Shown piece by piece: positions 26,349-33,482 of a stretch of 64,000 nt of DNA (positions are counted from its first letter, which is position 1; the number at the start of each line of letters is the position of its first letter). The position numbers and the translations under genes were made by a program. Under the pieces are notes generated by a model that worked only from the letters and a program-made list of their open reading frames with translations, was not told the DNA's origin and ran no database searches. Source of the stretch: Pelotomaculum sp. DTU098 (GTDB lineage: Bacteria > Bacillota > Desulfotomaculia > Desulfotomaculales > Pelotomaculaceae); NCBI GenBank assembly GCA_001512635.1, contig LFSA01000022.1, forward strand, positions 17,485 to 81,484, read 5' to 3'.

Positions 26349-27136
26349 TCTAGCTCCCTCCATTCAGTTTTTCGATTCCAGGGAATGATTAACCTTTCCA
26401 GAAGACTAACAAGGGTAAATAGGGCAGTGCTGCAAAGTGTGACCACGAGGATTGCCGCAAAAACCCGGTCCACCTGGAAAGAGCGCTGGGCAAGAGTCAT
26501 GTAAGTACCAAGTCCTTGCTTTGCCCCCAGCCATTCCCCGATAACAGCGCCCATAACGCTGTAAGAGGCGGAAATTTTTAGCCCGGAAAAGAAAGACGGT
26601 AAGGCCAGGGGCAGCTTCACCATGCGGAAGGTAGCCAGACGGCTGGCCTTCATTGACCTGAAAAGCTCCAGATAGTCCCTGTCCACCGCTGCCAGTCCTC
26701 CCAGCAGACTTAAGGCGATGGGAAAAAAACAGACCAGTACCACTACAATAACTTTGGGCAGCATCCCGTAGCCGAACCAGATAATAAACAGGGGGGCCAC
26801 GGATATGATCGGAACCGTCTGCGAGGCTACAAGCAAGGGATAGAAGGCCCTTTTCAGGAGGGGAATTTCCTCCATAAAAAAGGACAGGATAAAAGAAATA
26901 AGAATGGCAATTACAAAACCAGCCAGACATTCAAGCAGGGTGCTCTGGGCGTGTTTCAGGAGCAGGGGCAAATTCCCCCACAGGGTTTCCAGGATTCTTA
27001 AAGGTCCGGGTAAGAGCCACTCCTGGATCGCCATTACCCGCACCAGGTATTCCCAGAGAACAAGCAACAAACCTATAAACACCAGCGGAACAGCGCTGTT
27101 AGTGATGGTTGCGAATTTTTTCCTCAATTGTAACAC
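26345..27136 (-). CDS. thiX: ABC transporter permease, ThiX-like
   Basis: A 263-residue inner-membrane permease with about six helices and the EAA-type loop SASYSVMGAVIGEWLG typical of NitT/TauT and thiamine-precursor permeases. The start is uncertain: GTG 27136 lies very close to a weak AGG, while TTG 27127 is spaced better to AGGCGG. It is the second gene after the TPP riboswitch, and its stop overlaps the start of thiY. Confidence 0.85.
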   Translation of the reverse strand: MLQLRKKFATITNSAVPLVFIGLLLVLWEYLVRVMAIQEWLLPGPLRILETLWGNLPLLLKHAQSTLLECLAGFVIAILISFILSFFMEEIPLLKRAFYPLLVASQTVPIISVAPLFIIWFGYGMLPKVIVVVLVCFFPIALSLLGGLAAVDRDYLELFRSMKASRLATFRMVKLPLALPSFFSGLKISASYSVMGAVIGEWLGAKQGLGTYMTLAQRSFQVDRVFAAILVVTLCSTALFTLVSLLERLIIPWNRKTEWRELE

Positions 27137-27151
27137 CGCCTGCTTTGCAGT

Positions 27152-27382
27152 CTATCTTGACAACCGAAGGATTCGGGTTGCTCCATTTTCCAGGCAGATT
27201 TCCTGGGCCTTTGCTACAATATCCAATAAGACAGGCAACTCACCTTCCATTGTGGTTTCCACAGGGCCTACATGGTAGGTTGCGCCGGACTCCTTGATGT
27301 GTCCGATGACTTTATCAATCAGAGGATACAGCCCTTCCTACGGGACATTGGGAATGACCTGCAAGTTCAGGTTGTATTTCAT
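27152..27382 (-). pseudogene. MTH1187-type thiamine-binding protein, interrupted by UAG at codon 15
   Basis: Reading from ATG 27382 with a GGGTGG site upstream gives MKYNLNLQVIPNVP, then TAG at 27338-27340. The same frame continues for 61 codons (EGLYPLIDKVIGHIKESGA, VGPVETTMEG, ENGATRILRLSR) to a second TAG at 27152-27154. The continuous product matches the small MTH1187/YqgV family (DUF77), which binds thiamine and accompanies ThiXYZ genes. No alternative start after the UAG would retain the N-terminal strand. It may be a nonsense mutation, a read-through or recoded codon, or a sequencing error. It is the first gene under the TPP riboswitch. Confidence 0.75.
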
Positions 27383-27405
27383 GTTTTGCCACCCATAAAT
27401 AAAAG

Positions 27406-27431
27406 AGCCTTTTACCTGAAGAGTAAAAGGC
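27406..27431 (-). terminator. Intrinsic terminator of the TPP riboswitch
   Basis: On the minus strand GCCTTTTAC and GTAAAAGGC form a 9-bp stem with an 8-base loop, followed by TCTTTTATTT. It sits between the TPP aptamer and the first gene, the expected place for a transcription-terminating expression platform. Confidence 0.85.
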
Positions 27432-27448
27432 CAAAACGTACAAACACG

Positions 27449-27547
27449 AATATATCGCATTCCCTACGCTGGCATTACCCAGATCAGGTAGTGTGGGTCA
27501 GAACATAGTTCTTTCTCAGCCGAGTTTTCGGCTCCCCGCGCGATATT
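27449..27547 (-). promoter_or_regulatory. TPP riboswitch (THI element)
   Basis: The minus strand carries the conserved THI-box blocks: GGGGAGCC, then CGGCTGAGAAAGAAC, then TGACCC, then ACCTGATCTGGGTAATGCC, ending AGCGTAGGGAA. The outer arms (GAATAT and ATATTC) close helix P1. TPP binding should favour the terminator at 27406-27431 and so switch off the thiamine-precursor transporter and, with read-through, thiN. Confidence 0.95.
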
Positions 27548-28367
27548 CAAATAAATCTATATAGGGCAGATTTTGTTATTATTTGAATTATATCTTTATT
27601 ATGACGAATAAGCAATATCCTTAGCAAATTATTGGTGCCATGGCGGAGCGTATTCATTAGCAAGCCTTTCGGGGAATGATAACAGCATTGTGCTGGTCTA
27701 TAAAACAAGAACGTTAGAATTAAACTGGAGGAGTAGGAATCGCCTTGGGTCATTTCAATTAGTCCAAAAAACACTGAGATTGTGGCTGGTGTGCTGGTTA
27801 AATACCTGGGGTTCGATGTCCACGCAGCTCCGGTGTGAAGGGTGTTTTTCGGTGGAATTGGAACCCGGCCTGCATCGTACCGGCAGTTATTCCCAGTGAA
27901 AAAACTGAAAAAACGCAGGTAAAAACAGTGCCGGAATGTGGACAGTGGGGAGAAGATGAGTGCCAATTTTTTTTGTAATTCAGAAAAAAACAAGAGAACC
28001 TGGGGAAAATGGCGGCGAAGGGCGGGACAGCTGTTGAGCGGACTGGGTGTTGTTTTTTGGCAGAGGAAATTCTGCCGTGGGATTCTTAGCTCTACGTTCT
28101 TCCTGGCCGTTATTGTTAACAACACCGGGTGTCTTGCTCCTGCTTAAGGGGAGAGAGGGATACTGGGCCATGCCCTTTCATCATTTTTATGATCGGGACG
28201 GCCTTCATTCTTACAGGTGTGGCTATGGTAAATATCAAACCGGGTCATTACAGCTGGAATCTTATTTGCAATATATCTTAAGCAGGGAAGCTTATAGCAA
28301 CAAGAGTGATATAACCCAAAAAAGCCAATAAATGGCAGGTATTGGTCCAGGAACGCAACCCCTATAT
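27548..28367. other. Gene-poor stretch with traces of decayed coding sequence
   Basis: About 820 bases contain no frame I can support as a gene. The plus strand has protein-like pieces in different frames, for example EIVAGVLVKYLGFDVHAAPV near 27770-27830 and a hydrophobic PFIIFMIGTAFILTGVAMV near 28165-28225. Stops and shifts separate them. This suggests one or two decayed genes of unknown family. Confidence 0.35.
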
Positions 28368-28413
28368 AAGAATTCCATTTCCTGGAGAGGAAGAATTCTA
28401 TTTCCTGGAAAGG
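28368..28413. repeat. Tandem 23-bp duplication overlapping the cupin stop
   Basis: Two adjacent 23-base copies, AAGAATTCCATTTCCTGG... at 28368-28390 and AAGAATTCTATTTCCTGG... at 28391-28413, differ at two positions. The stop codon of the cupin gene (minus, 28398-28400) lies in the second copy. Confidence 0.8.
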
Positions 28414-28754
28414 GAGCAGAGCGGTTTATCTGTACGGCACCATAAAAGCTCTGCCTGCTTGTCAGATATGTTTACATTGAAATGGGGTTCATAGGGAGGC
28501 ATCAAGATTAAATCCCCCTCTTCGGCCACATCCCATTCCTTATGTGTTTCAATGCGGATTGTCCCCGATTTTACATAGACAAATTTTTCGGTGGGATGCA
28601 GCAAAAAACCCGATGAGGGAATCCTCTGGCCGGGGTATAAGAATGCTAACCCTGCCAGACAAGAATCTGTTTCATTTTCTTTTCCAGAAATGAGTATCCT
28701 TATTGGTTGAAGGTTTTCCTTACCATTAAGCTGATGTTTCTTAACAACCTTCAC
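28398..28754 (-). CDS. Small cupin-domain protein
   Basis: A 118-residue single cupin. The barrel core HPTEKFVYVKSGTIRIE and the later PPYEPHFN cover the two cupin motifs. Motif 1 keeps only part of the usual His/His/Glu metal set (HPTEKF), and motif 2 has one His. It could be a metal-dependent sensor or sugar-binding enzyme; no substrate is clear. Its start overlaps the end of an upstream short frame by 14 bases. The C terminus lies inside a tandem repeat and may have been altered by it. Confidence 0.7.
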   Translation of the reverse strand: MKVVKKHQLNGKENLQPIRILISGKENETDSCLAGLAFLYPGQRIPSSGFLLHPTEKFVYVKSGTIRIETHKEWDVAEEGDLILMPPYEPHFNVNISDKQAELLWCRTDKPLCSLSRK

Positions 28755-28998
28755 CTGGACCCCTCCTCATGAATTTAAAGGTCCTAGCCTTGCTAGTTAG
28801 CACATTGTGAAACATAGTACAAGTATCTTCACAATTACAAATAACAAAGCAAATAACATGCCGGATGAAGAACTTCTTACCGAAGTCCAGCTTAACCCTA
28901 TTCTTCATTGGTGATTTTACTTGAAATAATTTTTCTGTGTGTTCAATAATGGTACCTATCTCTGGAAAAGGATGCTTTTTATCTACATTTAGCGCCAT
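28741..28998 (-). CDS. Short open frame of doubtful status
   Basis: An 85-residue frame beginning right after the FmdE-gene terminator. The first 45 residues look protein-like (EIGTIIEHTEKLFQVKSPMKN), while the rest is Cys/Phe-rich and irregular. There is no good ribosome site, since the bases before the ATG belong to the terminator stem. It may be a decayed gene or leader of the cupin gene. No family is recognised. Confidence 0.25.
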   Translation of the reverse strand: MALNVDKKHPFPEIGTIIEHTEKLFQVKSPMKNRVKLDFGKKFFIRHVICFVICNCEDTCTMFHNVLTSKARTFKFMRRGPGEGC

Positions 28999-29003
28999 AA
29001 TGG

Positions 29004-29034
29004 AACAAAGGCAGAATCTTGTTCTGCCTTTGTT
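29004..29034 (-). terminator. Perfect 13-bp terminator hairpin after the FmdE gene
   Basis: AACAAAGGCAGAA (29004-29016) and TTCTGCCTTTGTT (29022-29034) form a perfect stem with a 5-base loop, three bases after the FmdE stop. It ends the long minus-strand operon of the peptide/nickel-type transporter. Confidence 0.75.
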
Positions 29035-29037
29035 AGC

Positions 29038-29643
29038 TTACCAGCCTCTGCTGTATTCTTCGGCACAGGGGATGCAAACGATCTTTCCTTCCCTGACCCG
29101 TGTCCGGGGTTCCATCACGGGCTCACCGCAGGCGGCGCAGATGTGGGTGTTGAAGATCCGGGCTTTTGGAGGCAGCTCAATCTGGACGTGCTGTACCCGG
29201 CAAAACTCTTCAGCGGGCATTTCGAGAATTGAGCTGGTACGTTCTTGCTGATGCCGGTTAAAAATTTCCTTTTCTTCATCGTTAGCTTCGCCACTGAAGA
29301 CTTTCTTTCTAAGCTCACTGTATTCGGGGCTCTGCCAGACTCTGCCCTTTACGGAAATGCGTACGGCACGCCCGCTGTTACGGCAGGCAAAGGTGTAAAC
29401 CTGCTTGCCGTAGTCGCGATAAATCAGGTTTCCCTTGCCGAGGGTGCAACCTGTTAAAACCTGTACGGCATCCACTCCGCAGGCGTCATTCTCTACAATT
29501 GCCAGCAACTCTTCGTCTTTGGCGCGAATTGCCTGAAGCTCTTCCAGGGCAATTTTGGCAACACGGTAGCCAGTGGCTACTCCGGGGCAGGAATGGCCGT
29601 GAAAATCCAGCACTTTCTCCCAATCATTCATTTTCCTTGACAT
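29038..29643 (-). CDS. FmdE-family protein with C-terminal zinc finger
   Basis: A 201-residue protein. The N-terminal FmdE domain has HGHSCPGVATGYRVA (residues 15-29) and ENDACGVDAVQVLTGCTLGKGNL. The C-terminal CAACGEPV...CIPC pair forms a zinc ribbon of the DksA/TraR kind. FmdE proteins were first seen beside molybdenum formylmethanofuran dehydrogenase, and in bacteria the role is unknown. The Cys/His-rich N terminus suggests metal binding. It is the last gene of the transporter operon, 36 bases after the ATPase, so a link to metal uptake is plausible. Confidence 0.9.
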   Translation of the reverse strand: MSRKMNDWEKVLDFHGHSCPGVATGYRVAKIALEELQAIRAKDEELLAIVENDACGVDAVQVLTGCTLGKGNLIYRDYGKQVYTFACRNSGRAVRISVKGRVWQSPEYSELRKKVFSGEANDEEKEIFNRHQQERTSSILEMPAEEFCRVQHVQIELPPKARIFNTHICAACGEPVMEPRTRVREGKIVCIPCAEEYSRGW

Positions 29644-29679
29644 AGGTTTAATAACACTCCTTTACTAAAATTGTATTTC

Positions 29680-31548
29680 TTAATCCACCTGAGGATAAAA
29701 ACAAGCTACCTTACGGGGGGAGCAGGCTATTAATTCCGGTTTTTCTTCAAAACAGCGCTCTTTTACAGCCAGGCAGCGGTGAGCGTAGGAACAGCCTTTT
29801 GATGTCGCTGAAGGAGGCCTTTTAAGACCGGGTGCAGCTTGTAGCGAATTATCGCAAGCCCTGCGAGCCCACCGGCTGCCTGCCGGCCGGACGGAACGGT
29901 CCTCCAGCAGCGGCGCGTAGTCTAGCAATGCCCTGGTATAGGGATGCAGGGGGTGATAAATAATCTCGCTGGTGGGTCCTTCTTCCACGATCCTGCCTTT
30001 TAATAGCACGGCCAGGCGGTCGCTGATTTTTCTGGCCAGGGCCAGGTCATGGGTGATAAACAGTATCGAAAGCCCTCTTTTTTCCTGTAAATTCATCATG
30101 AGCTTGAGAATTTTCGCCTGAACGCTGGCATCCAGGGCTGACGTTGACTCATCGGCAATGAGAATCTTCGGGTTCAATACCAGAGCCCTGGCAATGGCCA
30201 CTCTCTGGGCTTCACCACCGCTCAAGTGGTGGGGGTATTTTTTCAGGAAATCATCGTCTCCGGGCAGTTCCACTTCATTCAAGACCTGCCGGACCCTTTC
30301 CAGTTTTTCTTCTTCATTGCCTGTTTTATGGATGTCCAGTGGTTCCTTAACAGCTTGCAAAACATTCATCCGGTGGCTAATCGATTCCCCCGGGTTTTGA
30401 AAGATCATCTGGACCCTCTGGTAGAAATCTATGGTCCTCCTGGTAACTTTTTTGCCTTCCAACCGGATCTCTTCTTCATCGGCCTTGAGCAGGCCCATGA
30501 TAGTCTTGGCCAGGGTTGTTTTGCCGGAACCGCTTTCACCAATCAGGGCCAAAGTTTCTCCTTCGTGCAGGACGCACTCCACGTCCTGTAATACCTTCAG
30601 GGGGCCAAAGGATTTGCTGCACCTGACTTCCAGGAGGGGTACAATCCCGCCCCTGTGGCAGGCGATCAACCGGTTGCCTTCAACCACGGGGAGCGGTGCT
30701 TCGGCGGCACAGATCTGGATTCGCTGGGTGCAGCGGGGGTGAAAGGGGCAGCCTTCTACGTGATGAGACATGCGCCCGGGTATACCCTGTAAATCTTTGG
30801 TCGTGGACATATTGGGATAAGACCGTAAAAGACCCCGGGTGTAGGGGTGGCGAGGCCCGGCCAGCACATCCCCGGTGGCTCCCTGTTCTACGATTCTGCC
30901 TCCGTAGAGGACGGCCATATGGGTGGACAGGTCGGCTGCAGTGGAAATGTCGTGGGTAATCACCAGGAAAGCCGTTTCCCTTGTGAATCTCTTCAATACA
31001 GCAATGATTTCCGCTTTGGTCAATGCATCCAGGGAGGCAGTGGGTTCATCCAGGATTAAAATGTCAGGATTATTAACCACGGCCAGGGCGATCAAAGCTC
31101 TTTGTTTCTCGCCCCCGCTTAACTGGTGGGGGTAGGCCAGGAAGCGGCGGTTGTCCAGACCCACCAGTTCCAAGACCTCGCAGGCCCTTTCCTCTGCTGC
31201 TTTTTTGTCCTTAAGGCCATGTACCAGGACAGCCTCCATAACCTGGTAGATGATGGAATAGAGCGGGTGAAGGCCGTCTTCAACATTTTGAAACACCATG
31301 GCTATTTCCCTGCCGCGGATCCGGCGTAGTTCTTCTTCAGGACAGGTAAGAAGGTTCTTGCCCTTAAAAAGGATCTCGCCTGTACAGCTGCCTTCCAACA
31401 GGCCCATAACAGCACGGCCGAGGGTGGTTTTACCGGTGCCTGATTCACCGATAATGGACAGGACCTGCCCCTTTTCCAGGTTAAGGTTGATGTCTTTTAG
31501 AATTTGCAGGCCGTTGTATGAGGCTTTCAAATTCTTAATTGTCAGCAT
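29680..31548 (-). CDS. Fused double ATPase of oligopeptide/nickel-type ABC transporter
   Basis: A 622-residue protein with two complete importer ATPases in tandem. The first has Walker A GESGTGKTT, LSGGEKQR and LILDEPTASLD. The second has GESGSGKTT, LSGGEAQR and LIADESTSALD. Each half ends with the oligopeptide-type C-terminal region, with Cys residues (CPFHPRCTQRI, CSYAHRC) that in relatives bind an iron-sulfur cluster. It equals DppD plus DppF fused. In Walker B of the second half, DES replaces DEP. It overlaps the upstream permease gene by 14 bases. Confidence 0.92.
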   Translation of the reverse strand: MLTIKNLKASYNGLQILKDINLNLEKGQVLSIIGESGTGKTTLGRAVMGLLEGSCTGEILFKGKNLLTCPEEELRRIRGREIAMVFQNVEDGLHPLYSIIYQVMEAVLVHGLKDKKAAEERACEVLELVGLDNRRFLAYPHQLSGGEKQRALIALAVVNNPDILILDEPTASLDALTKAEIIAVLKRFTRETAFLVITHDISTAADLSTHMAVLYGGRIVEQGATGDVLAGPRHPYTRGLLRSYPNMSTTKDLQGIPGRMSHHVEGCPFHPRCTQRIQICAAEAPLPVVEGNRLIACHRGGIVPLLEVRCSKSFGPLKVLQDVECVLHEGETLALIGESGSGKTTLAKTIMGLLKADEEEIRLEGKKVTRRTIDFYQRVQMIFQNPGESISHRMNVLQAVKEPLDIHKTGNEEEKLERVRQVLNEVELPGDDDFLKKYPHHLSGGEAQRVAIARALVLNPKILIADESTSALDASVQAKILKLMMNLQEKRGLSILFITHDLALARKISDRLAVLLKGRIVEEGPTSEIIYHPLHPYTRALLDYAPLLEDRSVRPAGSRWARRACDNSLQAAPGLKRPPSATSKGCSYAHRCLAVKERCFEEKPELIACSPRKVACFYPQVD

Positions 31549-32389
31549 GGCCGGCTTCCTTTCTCAAACGGGGGTTCAGCGCGGTTTCCAGGGCGAACCC
31601 GGTGAACGTAAAGCCCATAACAGTAAGGGAAAGTGCAAATCCGGTGGGCAGGAGCCACCACCTCCAGACATCCAGATAGACAAATTTCAAAGCATGCTGC
31701 ATCATTTTTCCCCAGCTGACGACGGTGGGATCACAGATACCTAGAAAGGAGAGGCCGGCTTCCATAAAAACAGCCCTCCGGGCGTCCTGGATCATCAGGG
31801 CAATCAAAATGGGTCCCAAATCAGGAATAATATGATTGAATAACAGGTGCAGCTGCCCAGCACCGAAAGTCCGGGCGGCGTAAACTGGCATCCGCTCTTT
31901 TAAAGAAAGGGTTTGAGCCCTGACGACTCTGGCCCCTCCAGGCCAGAGAAAGAGGGAAAGCAAAACAATTAATAAAACTGTGTTGGGCCTCAGGTAGGCA
32001 GCGGCCAGGATAGCTACAATCACCGGAGGAATGACGATTAAGGCGTCCACCAGCCGCATCATCAGCCGGTCGTAAAGACCCCCCAGAAGGGCGGAAGAAC
32101 AGCCAACCATTACGCTCAAGCAAAGGGAGAGCAAGGCTACTCCACCGCCCACGGCAAGGGAAGTGCGGGCACCGTAAAGAAGTCGCGTCCAGATGTCCTG
32201 GCCCACGTCGTTTGTTCCCAGCCAGTGCTGTGCTGAAGGGGCCATAAAAGGGGCGCCCGTGTAGGCGGCAGGCTGGTAGCTTGTCAGTAGCGGTGCCAGG
32301 ACAGCCGCGATTGCCACTAGAAGGAGTAGCCCGAGACCAATCCGGCCGGGGCCGGAGGTATGGACTTCTCGCCAGTAATTTACGTGCAT
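31535..32389 (-). CDS. Oligopeptide/nickel-type ABC permease (DppC/NikC-like)
   Basis: A 284-residue permease with six helices. The N-terminal pattern, GTNDVGQDIWTRLLYGARTSL and the GAGQLHLLFNHIIPDLGP loop are all typical of the DppC class. It overlaps the second permease gene by 10 bases and the ATPase gene by 14, so translation is tightly coupled. Whether the cargo is peptide, nickel chelate or another metal complex cannot be read from it. Confidence 0.9.
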   Translation of the reverse strand: MHVNYWREVHTSGPGRIGLGLLLLVAIAAVLAPLLTSYQPAAYTGAPFMAPSAQHWLGTNDVGQDIWTRLLYGARTSLAVGGGVALLSLCLSVMVGCSSALLGGLYDRLMMRLVDALIVIPPVIVAILAAAYLRPNTVLLIVLLSLFLWPGGARVVRAQTLSLKERMPVYAARTFGAGQLHLLFNHIIPDLGPILIALMIQDARRAVFMEAGLSFLGICDPTVVSWGKMMQHALKFVYLDVWRWWLLPTGFALSLTVMGFTFTGFALETALNPRLRKEAGHADN

Positions 32390-33474
32390 TTTGCCACCCT
32401 CGGATCAAGTTTTGGGTAAAAGATATCCAGCAGGAGATTAATGGTCAGGACTACAACCGTAAGGACCAGGAGGATCCCTGCCATGAGCGGGTAGTCCCTT
32501 GTTAAAAGGGATTTATAAAGCAAGGAGCCCAGACCGGGATAGGAGAACACAATTTCAACAAACAGTGTTCCTGTAACCAGATGGGCAAACTGAAGACCCG
32601 CTGCGGTTACCACCGGCAAAAGGGTGTTCCTCCCGGCGTGGCGGTACCGGATAACCCGTTCAGGACAGCCCTTGGCCTTTGCTGTTAAAATAAAAGCTTC
32701 ACCAAGGGTGGTAATCATCGTGTTGCGGGTTAACAAATAGGTAGCTGTCAGCCGGACCAGGACCAGGGCCGCCAGGGGCAAGACCAGGTGATGCAGGAGA
32801 TCAACAACCAGCATCAGACCGCTGTGGCCGGCATAGGGGGTCAGCGCCCCAGAGAGAGGAGCCAGGCTTAAAAAAACGCCAAAGAAGAGCAGGAGCATGA
32901 TCCCCATAAAGAAGTCTGGAAATCCGCTAAAAAGCATTATACCGCCTAGTAAAAATTGATCTAGGGGCCGCCCCCTCCGGGAACCGGACTCCACACCAAG
33001 TAAGAAGCCCACCAGGGTGGATATAACCAGGGCCAATCCTGTGAGCAAAAGGGTCCAGGGGAGAAACCCGGAAATTACTTTCAGCACCGGAGCGTTGTAA
33101 TAGTAGGAGTGGCCCAGATCTCCCCGGCAGAGGGATAAAAGGTAGGAAGCATATTGCTCTCCCAGCGGGCGGTCCAGGGAAAACCGGTGAATCAGTTCTT
33201 CCTGCAGCTCCGGGGTCATCACCAGGAGGGCTTCATTGCCGTAGATGGCCTGTAGCGGATCACCGGGCATCAAGCGGGGAATGAAAAAGTTCATGGTTAG
33301 GATAATTAACAGGGCAACCACATAGTTGAGCAGGGATGCCCTGTTTAACACTGATGCTTTTTTAAAGACCTTGTTGCGTATAGGCACATGCCTGGCCTGG
33401 ACGCACTCCTGCATAATATAACCACTCTTTATATGAATTTTATTTAAGTAGCCGGTAAAGACCATTGACTGCAC
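32380..33474 (-). CDS. Oligopeptide/nickel-type ABC permease (DppB/NikB-like)
   Basis: Up to 364 residues. The DppB core is clear: FFIPRLMPGDPLQAIYG, SLDRPLGEQYASYLLSLCRGDLGHS and the C-terminal PGLGSLLYKSLLTRDYPLMAGILL. The N terminus is longer than usual. The ATG at 33414 (with AGAGTGG upstream) removes 20 odd residues and may be the true start. The gene lies 8 bases after the binding-protein stop. Confidence 0.9.
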   Translation of the reverse strand: MQSMVFTGYLNKIHIKSGYIMQECVQARHVPIRNKVFKKASVLNRASLLNYVVALLIILTMNFFIPRLMPGDPLQAIYGNEALLVMTPELQEELIHRFSLDRPLGEQYASYLLSLCRGDLGHSYYYNAPVLKVISGFLPWTLLLTGLALVISTLVGFLLGVESGSRRGRPLDQFLLGGIMLFSGFPDFFMGIMLLLFFGVFLSLAPLSGALTPYAGHSGLMLVVDLLHHLVLPLAALVLVRLTATYLLTRNTMITTLGEAFILTAKAKGCPERVIRYRHAGRNTLLPVVTAAGLQFAHLVTGTLFVEIVFSYPGLGSLLYKSLLTRDYPLMAGILLVLTVVVLTINLLLDIFYPKLDPRVAKCT

Positions 33475-33482
33475 AAATATTC

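Noticed and set aside
27547..28125. 192-residue minus-strand open frame
   Set aside because: Its translation has no protein-like pattern, no ribosome site and overlaps the outer end of the TPP riboswitch. It is a chance frame.
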